64,000 bases of DNA from Streptomyces sp. NRRL S-244. Lineage in GTDB: Bacteria; Actinomycetota; Actinomycetes; Streptomycetales; Streptomycetaceae. The translations under genes and the position numbers were made by a program. Shown here piece after piece: positions 16,557 through 24,629 of this stretch. Location of the stretch: positions 1 through 64,000 of the forward strand of contig NZ_JOCX01000022.1 in the NCBI RefSeq assembly GCF_000717915.1, given 5' to 3'. The notes beneath the pieces are model-generated. The model worked only from the letters and a program-made list of their open reading frames with translations. It did not search any database and was not told the origin of the DNA. Position 1 is the stretch's first letter; every line of letters starts with the position of its first letter.

Positions 16557-16931
16557 ATGGGTGGATGGCAGCCGACGGCGCGGCTCATACGATCCGTGGA
16601 GGGCGGCGCGGAGGGCCTCGCGGGCCGGGAGGTCGTCATAGAGCCCGGCGGGTGCACCGGCTGGCACTTCCACCGCGTTCCGCTGATCGCGCTCGTCAAG
16701 TCCGGGACGCTGACCCGGATCCTGCACGACAACTCGGTCGTCGTGCACCGCCCCGGCACCAGCTTCGTCGAACCGCCCGGCGCCGAACACCTCCACCTGG
16801 GCCGCAACCTGGGCACCGTACCGGTCGTGCTGTACGTGACCTGCACGCTCGCCGAGGACGAGGCCTTCTCCATACCCGCGGACGCCCCGCCCGGCGCCGA
16901 ACCGTGCGCCTGCCCGGGCCGCCTTCCGTGA
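16557..16931 (+). CDS. Cupin-domain protein
   Basis: A 124-aa single-domain beta-barrel protein from ATG 16557 with GGGGGAGGA 8 nt upstream. Cupin motif 1 is visible as GCTGWHFHRVPLIALVKSGTLTRIL (two His, then Gly), and motif 2 as PPGAEHLHLGRN. These supply metal ligands in many cupins. The C terminus has a CACPGRLP end. The role could be enzymatic or regulatory; no neighbour points to a pathway. It is divergent from the DUF2293 gene and converges with the WGR gene. Confidence 0.8.
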   Translation: MGGWQPTARLIRSVEGGAEGLAGREVVIEPGGCTGWHFHRVPLIALVKSGTLTRILHDNSVVVHRPGTSFVEPPGAEHLHLGRNLGTVPVVLYVTCTLAEDEAFSIPADAPPGAEPCACPGRLP

Positions 16932-16956
16932 CCCGGCCCGCAGCGGACCCTCTCGC

Positions 16957-18402
16957 TCAGACCAGGCGGCGTATCTCCCCACGCACCCGGTAGAACCCGC
17001 CCGAGGCCGCGTGCAGCCCGTCGACCACGTACCGGGCACCCGGCTCCCGGATCCCGCGCGGGAACTGCACGTTCCACGAGGGCTCGAATCCGCCCGACAC
17101 CACCTGCACCCGCATCCGGCCGCCCTGCTGCACGCACTCCACCACCACACCGCCCGCCGGGGCCGCCGCCACCGAGACGGTCGCGACCGCCGAAGCGGAG
17201 GCCGCCGGGGTGAACACCGGCAGCGCGGCAGCCGACTTCACGTCCACGGCCGTCGGGACCGAGCCCCGCTGGGCCGCGAGGATCGCCGCCTCGCTGGCGT
17301 CCATGCAGATCAGGGACCCGTCCGTGGTGACCAGGTACAGCCGCTCGTCCAGATACTGCATGGACAGGGCCGAACCAGCGCCGGTGCCCAGCTTCCACAG
17401 CCGCTGCCCGTCGGCGTCGAAGCAGTACACCGAGGAGGCATAGTCGGCGGCGAACACATGCCGGCCGTCCGGCGAGGTCGCGCACGCGTACACGGCGGCA
17501 TCGCACTGGTACGAGGCCTCCACGGCGCCCGTCGCCTTCGCCAGCCGCTGCACGGTGTGGCGCCCGGTGGCGGCATAGACCGTGCGGTCCTCCTGCCAGC
17601 CGAACAGCACCGAGCCCTTGGTCGGCGTGTGCCACAACTGCGCCCCGCCGTCGGCCGCGTACGCCGTCACACCCGTGCTGTGCCCGTGGTAGACCGAGCG
17701 CTCATCCGCCCGGACCATCCACGCGTTCGACCCCGGCGAGCGCCGCGACCACTGGAATTCGTCCTCGTGGTCGATGACCGTCAGCCCGCCGCTGCGGTCG
17801 GACACGCTCAGCACGCCCTCGTGGATGTCGAGCCAGAAGATGTCCACGTCCGCCGCGATGTCGTAGGCGCCGAAGGGCACCTTCGACGACAGGTCGTACA
17901 CCGTGCCGTCGTCACAGCCCGCGTATATCCAGAACTCGTCCGCCACCAGGCATTTCACACCGTCCGGCAGCGAGTACCGGGCCAGCACCTCGCCCCCGTG
18001 GCTCAGCGTGTAGACGTCCCCCGCCTGGTTCCCCACCCAGCAGCGGTCCTCGTCCACATGGATCCCGAACGCCGAGGAGCCCGTACGGAACCGCCACAGC
18101 ACCGGGGCCACCGCACGCGCCGTCGACGGCGCCGACGTGACCTGCCGGCGCGACACCGCCCGGGCCGCGCGCGCTCCCGCCACCGCCGGCGCGTACCCCT
18201 TGCGGACCTTCTCGCCGATCTTCTTGGCGGCCGCCGCCCGGGCCTTCTCGACGGTCGGGAACGAGGAGCTCTGCAGCTGGCCGTCCGCGCCGATGCGCCC
18301 GTACCGCACCGAGACGGCCGTGCCGTCCACGGTCACCTCGTAGAACTTGTGCGCCCCGCCGCCCTCTTGCGACAGCTCCAGATACGTCGTCTCGCGAGCC
18401 AT
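16957..18402 (-). CDS. WGR-domain beta-propeller protein
   Basis: A 481-aa protein from ATG 18402 with GGGGAGGGG about 7 nt upstream. Residues 1-80 are a WGR domain (YLELSQEGGGAHKFYEVTVDG ends short of VSVRYGRIG), with Tyr in place of the eponymous Trp. A basic, Ala/Arg-rich linker (about 70-110) leads into a repeat region of PQQ/WD-like blades (RFRTGSSAFGIHVDEDRCW, then VYTLSHGGEVLARY, VYCFDADGQRLWKL, VYLVTTDGSLICMD). WGR domains bind DNA ends in PARP proteins. The gene has a perfect DNA-damage-type promoter, which is the best clue to its function. Enzymatic activity cannot be inferred. Confidence 0.85.
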   Translation of the reverse strand: MARETTYLELSQEGGGAHKFYEVTVDGTAVSVRYGRIGADGQLQSSSFPTVEKARAAAAKKIGEKVRKGYAPAVAGARAARAVSRRQVTSAPSTARAVAPVLWRFRTGSSAFGIHVDEDRCWVGNQAGDVYTLSHGGEVLARYSLPDGVKCLVADEFWIYAGCDDGTVYDLSSKVPFGAYDIAADVDIFWLDIHEGVLSVSDRSGGLTVIDHEDEFQWSRRSPGSNAWMVRADERSVYHGHSTGVTAYAADGGAQLWHTPTKGSVLFGWQEDRTVYAATGRHTVQRLAKATGAVEASYQCDAAVYACATSPDGRHVFAADYASSVYCFDADGQRLWKLGTGAGSALSMQYLDERLYLVTTDGSLICMDASEAAILAAQRGSVPTAVDVKSAAALPVFTPAASASAVATVSVAAAPAGGVVVECVQQGGRMRVQVVSGGFEPSWNVQFPRGIREPGARYVVDGLHAASGGFYRVRGEIRRLV

Positions 18403-18463
18403 GACAGACCCCTCCCCAAGGCCGGGCCAACGGCTCTTTCCCGCCGGTGATCCCTCGTGAAAA

Positions 18464-18486
18464 ACGCTACGGCCCACCACTGACAA
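18464..18486 (-). promoter_or_regulatory. RecA-NDp/PafBC-type DNA-damage promoter of the WGR gene
   Basis: On the minus strand: TTGTCAGTG (18486-18478), exactly 8 nt (GTGGGCCG), then TAGCGT (18469-18464). This is a full match to TTGTCRGTG-N8-TAnnnT. Transcription would start near 18457, giving a leader of about 55 nt. The element lies against the start of the divergent uridine-kinase-like gene. Confidence 0.75.
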
Positions 18487-18493
18487 TGGGCCC

Positions 18494-19147
18494 GTGCAGC
18501 TGGAAGCGATCACATGGCAGCGGATGGCCGAGCGGCTCGCCGGCCACCTCGACGAACACAAGTCGCCGGCAGAGCGGGGAACGTGGCAGCGGGTGGGCGT
18601 CGACGGCGCGCCCGCCGCCGGCACCGGCGTACTCGCCGGCCACCTTGCCGACGCGCTGCGCCTGCGCGGCCGCCCGGTCCTGGTCGTCCCGGCCGGGGGG
18701 TTCCTGCGCCCGGCCTCCCTCCGCTTCGAGTTCGGCCGCGAGGACGTGGACTCCTACCTCGGCGGCTGGTACGACACCGCCGCCCTGTGGCGCGAGGTGT
18801 TCGGCCCGACCGACCCCGGAGGCACCGGCCGCGTGCTGCCCGACCTCTGGGACCCGGCGACCGACCGGGCGACCCGCAGCCCGTACACCGAACTCCCGCC
18901 GGGCGGCGTCGTGATCGTGCACGGCCCGCTGCTGCTGGGCCACTGGTTCCCCTTCGACCTCAGCGTGCACATCCGGCTCTCCCCGGGGGCGCTGGCCCGC
19001 CGCACCGAGGAGTCCGCCCGCTGGACCCTGCCCGCCTTCGCCCGGTACGAGGCGGAGACCGACCCCGCGGCCCGGGCCGACGCGGTGGTCCGGGCCGACG
19101 ATCCCCGCCACCCCGCCTGGACCGGTCTCACCGGCCCCACCGGCTGA
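18494..19147 (+). CDS. Uridine-kinase-like protein with lost P-loop lysine
   Basis: A 217-aa protein from GTG 18494. The overall layout follows P-loop uridine kinases of actinobacteria: a glycine-rich loop near residue 35, FLRPASLRFEFGREDVDSYLGGWYD around 73-97, and PPGGVVIVHGPLLLG for the strand with the Walker B region. In the loop GVDGAPAAGTG the invariant Lys is Thr44 and the following Ser/Thr is Gly45, so the ATP-binding loop looks broken. It may be a non-catalytic relative or use another loop. No SD is visible; GACAAT 6 nt upstream could be a -10 for a leaderless mRNA. It is divergent from the WGR gene. Confidence 0.75.
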   Translation: MQLEAITWQRMAERLAGHLDEHKSPAERGTWQRVGVDGAPAAGTGVLAGHLADALRLRGRPVLVVPAGGFLRPASLRFEFGREDVDSYLGGWYDTAALWREVFGPTDPGGTGRVLPDLWDPATDRATRSPYTELPPGGVVIVHGPLLLGHWFPFDLSVHIRLSPGALARRTEESARWTLPAFARYEAETDPAARADAVVRADDPRHPAWTGLTGPTG

Positions 19148-19314
19148 CCTCCGCGCCCCCGTCCCGTCACGGACGTACGGGATCCGCAACAACGCCATCG
19201 CGGGCCGGTGACGAACGAGATCCGGCCATCGCCCCCGGCCGCAGCCGCGCACTACGTTGACGGCACGCTTCGACGGCGGCCACCCCGGTGGCGCCTTGGC
19301 AGAGGGAGACGGCA

Positions 19315-19959
19315 ATGGGCGGACGTGGTACGGCGGTTCGGGGTCCGAGACGGCTGCGGCGGCACGCGGCCGCCGCGCTGGTGCTCTGCGGAGCCCTGAC
19401 CCTGACGGCCTGCAATGGCGACGGCGACGGTGGTGACGCGGGCGCCGCCGGTACCGGCCCCGGCGCGAGCCAGGCGAGCCCGGCGGCCACGGCCTCCTCC
19501 TCCGCCGCGCCCGGCGGAGCGGCACCGTCCACCTCCGCGGCGCCCTCGAAGAAGCCGGCCCCCACCGCGACCCCTCCGGCCAAGCCGAAGCCGCCCGCAC
19601 CCGGACCCGCCTGCGCCTCCAAGGACGCGGTCTCGCCGGACGAGATCGCCGTTTACCGCTACACCCCCGAGGGCGGCCAATACAGCCTGATCGTCAAGCA
19701 CGGCCACTGGGGCTGCCCCGTCGCGGGCGGTGCCACCCCCTTCGTGACCGTCGGCGAGGAGACCTACATTCCGATTGCCGAGGACGCCAAGATCGGCGCC
19801 CACGCCCCGATCCTCTCCGGCTCCACGAACAAGCCGATCAGCACGCACGAGCTCACCTCGTGGCTGGAAACCCACCCGAACAAGGGCCTGGTGTTCCACT
19901 ACAACGTGAACAAGGCGGGCGTGATCGACACCCTCGGCCAGGAGGAGTACATCTCGTAG
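19315..19959 (+). CDS. Putative lipoprotein
   Basis: A 214-aa protein from ATG 19315 with GAGGGAG about 7 nt upstream. After a basic N-terminus (RGPRRLRRH) comes a hydrophobic helix and the lipobox LTAC, with the acylated Cys near residue 33. A disordered stretch of Ala/Ser/Pro/Lys (residues 40-100) leads to a folded domain of about 110 residues (DEIAVYRYTPEGGQYSLIVKHGHWGCPVAGG, then KPISTHELTSWLETHPNKGLVFHYNVN). The C-terminal domain is not one I recognise. It is expected to sit on the outer face of the membrane. It converges with the carbohydrate kinase gene. Confidence 0.75.
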   Translation: MGGRGTAVRGPRRLRRHAAAALVLCGALTLTACNGDGDGGDAGAAGTGPGASQASPAATASSSAAPGGAAPSTSAAPSKKPAPTATPPAKPKPPAPGPACASKDAVSPDEIAVYRYTPEGGQYSLIVKHGHWGCPVAGGATPFVTVGEETYIPIAEDAKIGAHAPILSGSTNKPISTHELTSWLETHPNKGLVFHYNVNKAGVIDTLGQEEYIS

Positions 19960-19996
19960 CTCCCCGTACGCGGCGCCGGCGACCGGCGGGCACCCC

Positions 19997-20953
19997 CTAC
20001 GGGCGCCCGCCCAGCCGGGTCACCGCCCGGGCGGCCGCGCGGCACCCGGCGCGGGCCGCGTCCGCCGGGGCCGCGCCCGCGAGCCGCGCCGCCAGGAACC
20101 CGCCGGTGAACGCGTCCCCTGCGCCCGTCGAGTCCACCGCCTCGGCCGACTCCGCGGACACCTCGGCGGTCACCCGGCCCCCCTCCGCCACCAGCGCCCC
20201 GCCCGCACCCCGGGTGACCACCACCAGCGGCACCCGCCGGCTCAGTTCCGCCGCCGCCCGGGCCGCCCCGGCCGGCTCCGGCAGCCCGGCCAGCAGCCGC
20301 GCCTCGTCCTCGTTGGGCAGCAGTACGCCGATCCCCGCCACGGCATCGAGGAAGCGCTCCGGACCCAGCCCGGCCAGGAACCCCGCCGAGGCCGGGTCCA
20401 CGCTCACCGGCACCCCCCGGGCCCGGGCCGCCCGCAGCGCGACCAGGGCCAGCTCGCGGCTGCTGTCGGCGAAGAAGAGGTAGCCGGACAGGTGCAGATG
20501 GGCGGCCCCGTCCAGCAGGGCCGGAGCCCAGTCCTCCGGGGTGAGCCGCAGCGCGGCGCCGCTGTCGGTGAGGAAGGTGCGCTCGGCGTCCTCGCCGACC
20601 AGCGCCACGACCGTCCCGGTGGGCTCGGCCGGATCGATCACCAGCCGCGGCCGCACCCCCGAGTCCCGCAGGCACTGCTCGTGCCACCGGGCCGATTCGG
20701 TGCCTACCCGCGCCAGGAGGCGTACCTCCGACACCCCCGAGTGGGCGGCCCAGCAGGCCGCGTTGGCCCCGGCGCCGCCCGGCAGGGTCCGGATCCGCGC
20801 GGCCGTGTCCGTGGCCGGAGTCAGCGGCTCCGGATGCACCGCCACGATGTCCGTCACCACGTCCCCGACGACCAGCAGCGCCCCGGGCGGCGCGTCCGTG
20901 GCGGACTCCGCCGCGCTGCTGGCGGCGGATGCGGCGGATGCGGGCCCCGTCAC
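19997..20953 (-). CDS. PfkB-family carbohydrate kinase, probable pseudouridine kinase
   Basis: A 318-aa kinase from GTG 20953, whose start codon overlaps the psuG stop (GTGA at 20953-20950), so translation is probably coupled. PfkB signatures are clear: GGAGANAACWAAHSG near residue 52, and DSTGAGDAFTGGFLAAR near 265 with the catalytic Asp and anion hole. Residues 1-20 are an Ala/Ser-rich tail. Coupling with a pseudouridine-5'-phosphate glycosidase makes pseudouridine the likely substrate: the kinase makes pseudouridine 5'-phosphate, which PsuG splits to uracil and ribose 5-phosphate. The substrate is inferred from this context; sequence alone would allow ribokinase or adenosine kinase activity. 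Confidence 0.85.
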   Translation of the reverse strand: MTGPASAASAASSAAESATDAPPGALLVVGDVVTDIVAVHPEPLTPATDTAARIRTLPGGAGANAACWAAHSGVSEVRLLARVGTESARWHEQCLRDSGVRPRLVIDPAEPTGTVVALVGEDAERTFLTDSGAALRLTPEDWAPALLDGAAHLHLSGYLFFADSSRELALVALRAARARGVPVSVDPASAGFLAGLGPERFLDAVAGIGVLLPNEDEARLLAGLPEPAGAARAAAELSRRVPLVVVTRGAGGALVAEGGRVTAEVSAESAEAVDSTGAGDAFTGGFLAARLAGAAPADAARAGCRAAARAVTRLGGRP

Positions 20954-21876
20954 GGACGCGCCGCCCAGGCCCCCGCGATCCTGGCCCCGAGCGCCACGTT
21001 GCCCCGTACCGCCGCCAGGTTGGCCTCCAGCGAGGCCCCGCCCGTCGCCCGTACCAGGAACCCCAGCAGGAACGGGGTCACCGCCTGCCCCATGATCCCG
21101 CGCGCGTGGCACTCCTCCAGGGCCTCGGCCAGGACCCGGTCGTGCAGCGCCGGATCCAACTGCTCCGCCTCCGCCACCGGATTGGCCACCAACAGCGCCG
21201 ATTCCGGGCCGCCGAGCGCATCCTGAGCAGCCATCACCGCCGCCACCTCCTCCGGGCGGTGGACGGTCCAGTCGACCGGCTCGCCGGAACTGGCCAGGTA
21301 GAACCCGGGGAAACGTTCCGTCCCGTACCCCACCACCCCCACCCCGAGCGTCTCCAGCCGCTGGAGCGTGGCCGGCACGTCCAGGATCGACTTCACCCCC
21401 GCACACACCACCGTGATCCGGGTCCGCGCCAGCAGTGCCAGGTCCGCCGACTCGTCCTGCGTCTGCGCGTACTCGCGGTGTACGCCGCCCAGCCCGCCCG
21501 TGGCGAACACCCGCAGCCCGGCCCGCGCGGCCAGGAACGCCGTCGCGGACACGGTCGTCGCACCGGTCGCGCCCGTGGCGAGCGCGGGCGCCAGATCCCG
21601 GTGGCCGAGCTTGCGCACCCCCTCGCCGCCGGCGATCCGCTCCAGCTGCGCCTTGTCGAGACCGGCGTACGCCACGCCGTCGACGACGGCGATCGTGGCC
21701 GGAACCGCACCCTCGGCGCGCACCAGCGCCTCAAGTTCCGCGCCCACGGCGAGATTGCGGGGGCGGGGCAGGCCGTGCGCGATGATCGTCGACTCCAGGG
21801 CCACGACGGGACGGCGCCGGTCGAGCGCCTCGCGGACCTCTTCGGACAGGACGGGGACCTCGGGTGATGTGTGCAT
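20950..21876 (-). CDS. psuG: Pseudouridine-5'-phosphate glycosidase
   Basis: A 308-aa protein from ATG 21876. Family signatures are VALESTIIAHGLPRPRN near residue 24, VVDGVAYAGLD, KLGHRDLAPALATGATGATTVSAT, FATGGLGGVHR, VVCAGVKSILD with the catalytic Lys, and LVANPVAEAEQLD. PsuG reversibly cleaves the C-C glycosidic bond of pseudouridine 5'-phosphate. It is first in a two-gene operon with the kinase downstream and diverges from a methyltransferase gene. The N-terminal 10 residues look nonconserved, so a slightly later start is possible. Confidence 0.93.
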   Translation of the reverse strand: MHTSPEVPVLSEEVREALDRRRPVVALESTIIAHGLPRPRNLAVGAELEALVRAEGAVPATIAVVDGVAYAGLDKAQLERIAGGEGVRKLGHRDLAPALATGATGATTVSATAFLAARAGLRVFATGGLGGVHREYAQTQDESADLALLARTRITVVCAGVKSILDVPATLQRLETLGVGVVGYGTERFPGFYLASSGEPVDWTVHRPEEVAAVMAAQDALGGPESALLVANPVAEAEQLDPALHDRVLAEALEECHARGIMGQAVTPFLLGFLVRATGGASLEANLAAVRGNVALGARIAGAWAARP

Positions 21877-21957
21877 GTCCCATCCATGGCACGCGATCCC
21901 CGCCCCCAAACGCCCGCCCGCCCACCGCTGCCGAACGTGTCCGAGTAGCGTTCCCGC

Positions 21958-22740
21958 ATGAACTCCGGGGACACGCGCGCCTTCTACGACGAACTCGCCG
22001 ACCGGTACGACCTCCTGTACGCGGACTGGGACGCGGGCATCACCCGCCAGGGCCGGGCACTGAACGCCCTGCTCACCACCTTCCTGGGCCCCGGCCCACA
22101 CCGTGTGCTCGACAACGCCTGCGGGATCGGCACGCAGTCGCTCGGACTGGCCGCTTCGGGCCACCGGGTCACCGGGACCGACCTGAGCCCGCCCTCGGCC
22201 GCCCGGGCGGGCCGCGAGGCGGCAGCGCGCGGGCTCGCCCTGTCCACCGCCGCCGCGGACATGCGGGCCCTGCCCTTCCGGGACGGCTCGTTCGACGCGG
22301 TCGTGTGCGCGGACAACGCCCTGCCGCACCTCCTGACGGCCGACGACGTGGGCGCCGCCCTGGCCGAAACCCTGCGGGTGCTGCGCCCGGGCGGCCTGCT
22401 GCTGCTCTCGACCCGCCCGTACGGCGAACTGCGGCGGACCCGGCCGCAGAGCGACGCCCCGCACGTGCGGACCGGCCCGGACGGGCGGACCATCAGCTTC
22501 CAGCTGTGGGAGTGGCACGAGGACGGGGAGCGGTACGACCTGGAGCTGTTCCAGCTGCTGCCGTCCGGCGCGCCCGGCCGGGAGACGTGGGCCACCCGGA
22601 CGTCCAAGGCCACCTACTGGGCGCTGCCCGAGGAGGAGACGGCGTTCCACGCGCGCCGGGCCGGGTTCGCCGACACGGTGTGGCACCCGGCCCAGGCCAC
22701 CGGATTCCACCAGCCGGTGCTCAGCGCCCGGCGGCCGTGA
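21958..22740 (+). CDS. Class I SAM-dependent methyltransferase
   Basis: A 260-aa enzyme starting at ATG 21958. It opens with NSGDTRAFYDELADRYDLLYADWDAGI, typical of glycine/sarcosine-type or small-molecule methyltransferases. Motif I is VLDNACGIGTQSLGLAASG, the acidic residue ending strand 2 is in VTGTDLSP, and LRPGGLLLLSTRPYGE follows. The small-molecule substrate is unknown. TAGCGT (21946-21951) lies 6 nt before the ATG and there is no SD, so the mRNA is probably leaderless. Confidence 0.85.
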   Translation: MNSGDTRAFYDELADRYDLLYADWDAGITRQGRALNALLTTFLGPGPHRVLDNACGIGTQSLGLAASGHRVTGTDLSPPSAARAGREAAARGLALSTAAADMRALPFRDGSFDAVVCADNALPHLLTADDVGAALAETLRVLRPGGLLLLSTRPYGELRRTRPQSDAPHVRTGPDGRTISFQLWEWHEDGERYDLELFQLLPSGAPGRETWATRTSKATYWALPEEETAFHARRAGFADTVWHPAQATGFHQPVLSARRP

Positions 22741-22755
22741 GGGCGCGGACCGGCT

Positions 22756-22773
22756 GGACAGGTTGACCTGTCC
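22756..22773. promoter_or_regulatory. 18-bp palindrome GGACAGGT-TG-ACCTGTCC
   Basis: Two perfect 8-bp arms separated by 2 bp, 15 bp after the methyltransferase stop and 67 bp before the cupin start. TTGACC within it could act as a -35, but no matching -10 follows at 16-18 bp. The symmetry fits a dimeric repressor site. Confidence 0.5.
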
Positions 22774-22839
22774 GGCGGGCGGAGCATGGACGTTGTGGTC
22801 AGCGCGACGCGCCGGACGGGCGGATTAGGGTGACTCGGC

Positions 22840-23202
22840 ATGAGCACCAGTGAGCACGGTCCCGCCTCGTTCGCCGTATCCGTACCGGACGCGGAACTGG
22901 AGGTCGAGGACCTCGATCCCGGTCAGATCCTCTCCGGCGAGCCCGTCGTGACGGGCAAGGTGCTGTGGGAGTCCTCCGACGGCACGCAGGTCCGCGGCAT
23001 CTGGCAGATCACCCCCGGCGTGGTCACCGACACCGAGGCCGACGAGCTGTTCGTCGTGGTCAGCGGCCGCGCCACCATCGAGGTCGAGGGCGGCGAGACC
23101 CTGGAGGTGGGCCCCGGCTCCGCCTGCGTGCTCAGGGAGGGCGACAAGACCACCTGGACCGTGCACGAGACGCTGCGCAAGGCGTACCACATCAGTTACT
23201 AG
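22840..23202 (+). CDS. Cupin-domain protein
   Basis: A 120-aa cupin starting at ATG 22840. Motif 1 resembles TDTEADELFVVVSGRATIEVEGGE, with Glu residues but without the usual His pair. Motif 2 is PGSACVLREGDKTTWTVHETLRKAYH. It resembles the DUF861/ethanolamine-utilisation-like cupins that often act on small molecules; metal binding may be altered because the motif 1 histidines are missing. TAGGGT (22826-22831) is 8 nt before the ATG, suggesting a leaderless mRNA. The last 11 bp overlap the convergent MFS gene. Confidence 0.8.
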   Translation: MSTSEHGPASFAVSVPDAELEVEDLDPGQILSGEPVVTGKVLWESSDGTQVRGIWQITPGVVTDTEADELFVVVSGRATIEVEGGETLEVGPGSACVLREGDKTTWTVHETLRKAYHISY

Positions 23203-24499
23203 CGGCCGGTGCGGCGGGAGGGGCGGCGGGGTGCCGGCGCGCGGTGAACAGGGCCAGCGCCGCCATCGGCAGCAGCAGGGCCGCGCCGATCGCGTTCAGC
23301 CAGCCGTAGCCCGCGTGGGACATGACCAGCCCGGCGGCCGCGCCGCCCACGCCCGCGCAGGTGTTCATCGTGAGGTCGCTCAGGCCCTGTACGGCGGCCC
23401 GCGCGGCCTGCGGGACCGAGTCGGTGAGCAGGGCCGAGCCGGAGACCATGCCGGCGGACCAGCCGAGACCCAGCAGGAACAGGCCGATCGCGCTCTGCGC
23501 GTGGCTCGGCCCGGCGGTGCCGGCGAGCACGGCGGCCACCGACAGCAGACCGGCCGCCAGGCCGATCACGGCCAGCCGCCCGACCCGGTCCGCGAGCCAG
23601 CCCATGACCGGGGAGAAGGCGAACATGCCGGCGATGTGACCGCTGATCACCAGGCCGACGAGCTCCAGCGTGGCGCCGTGGTGGCCCAGGTCGACCGGGG
23701 TCATCACCATGATCGAGACCATGGCGGTGTGTGACACCGCGACGGTGACCAGGGCCAGCCGCGCCCGCGGGGAGGCCTTGACGGCCGCGAACCCGGCGCG
23801 CAGCGAGCGGCCGCCCCGGGCCTGCTCCGCGGGCGAGGCCAGCGCCCGGGCGGCCAGCAGCGGGTCCGGCCGCAGGAACAGGGCGATCATCGCGCCGGTG
23901 AGGACGAAGACGGCGCCGGCCCAGACGAAGGGGCCCGCCGTCTCGGGTATGGAGGTACCGGCGAAGCTGCGGCCGGCCGGGGCGGAGAGGTTGGGGCCGA
24001 GCACCGCGCCGAGGGTCGACGCCCAGACGACGACGGCGACGGCCCGGGCCCGGCGGTCCGGGGCGGCGAGGTCGGCAGCCGCGAAGCGGGCCTGGAGGTT
24101 GGCGGAGGAGGCGGCTCCGAAGGCGGCCATGCCGAGCATCAGCAGCGGGAAGTTCTTGATCGCCGCGGCGAGGACCACCAGGCCCGCGCCGACGGCGCCG
24201 ATCCCGTACCCGAGGACCAGCCCCGGTCGCCGGCCGCGCGCGGTCATCAGGGCGGCGAGCGGGAGCGAGACCGCCGCGGTGCCGATCACGGCGGCGGTGG
24301 AGGCGAAGCCGGACAGCGATTCGGTGCCGCTGACCTGCGTCGCGAGGACCGGGGCCAGGGCGATGCTGATCGGCACGCCGACGCCGCCCAGCATCTGGCT
24401 CGCGATCAGCACGCCGGAGACGCGGCGCTGGAGCCGGGGCAGGTCGGCCGGGGTCACGGGCGGGGTGGTGGGGAGGTCGGTGCCGGGTATCGCGGTCAT
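23192..24499 (-). CDS. MFS transporter
   Basis: A 435-aa protein from ATG 24499 with about 12 hydrophobic segments. It resembles 12-TM drug/metabolite efflux proteins: SQMLGGVGVPISIALAPVLATQVSGTESLSGF near the N terminus, ARGRRPGLVLGYGIGAVGAG as the loop 2-3 motif A region, and a second half of similar layout (MGWLADRVGRLAVIGLAAGL). The substrate cannot be told. The N-terminal 30 residues are cytoplasmic and Pro/Thr-rich. It converges with the cupin gene with an 11-bp overlap. No obvious regulator gene lies beside it. Confidence 0.87.
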   Translation of the reverse strand: MTAIPGTDLPTTPPVTPADLPRLQRRVSGVLIASQMLGGVGVPISIALAPVLATQVSGTESLSGFASTAAVIGTAAVSLPLAALMTARGRRPGLVLGYGIGAVGAGLVVLAAAIKNFPLLMLGMAAFGAASSANLQARFAAADLAAPDRRARAVAVVVWASTLGAVLGPNLSAPAGRSFAGTSIPETAGPFVWAGAVFVLTGAMIALFLRPDPLLAARALASPAEQARGGRSLRAGFAAVKASPRARLALVTVAVSHTAMVSIMVMTPVDLGHHGATLELVGLVISGHIAGMFAFSPVMGWLADRVGRLAVIGLAAGLLSVAAVLAGTAGPSHAQSAIGLFLLGLGWSAGMVSGSALLTDSVPQAARAAVQGLSDLTMNTCAGVGGAAAGLVMSHAGYGWLNAIGAALLLPMAALALFTARRHPAAPPAAPAASN

Positions 24500-24629
24500 G
24501 CCGTACACCCCCGTCGCGGCGGCGCAGGGCGGTGTACGGGCGCAGGGCGGCCGGAGGCATTGGCAGCGGCAGTAGTCACCGCGGCAGTTTCCCACCCCTT
24601 ACGGCCGGACGGAACGGGGGACGCACCCC

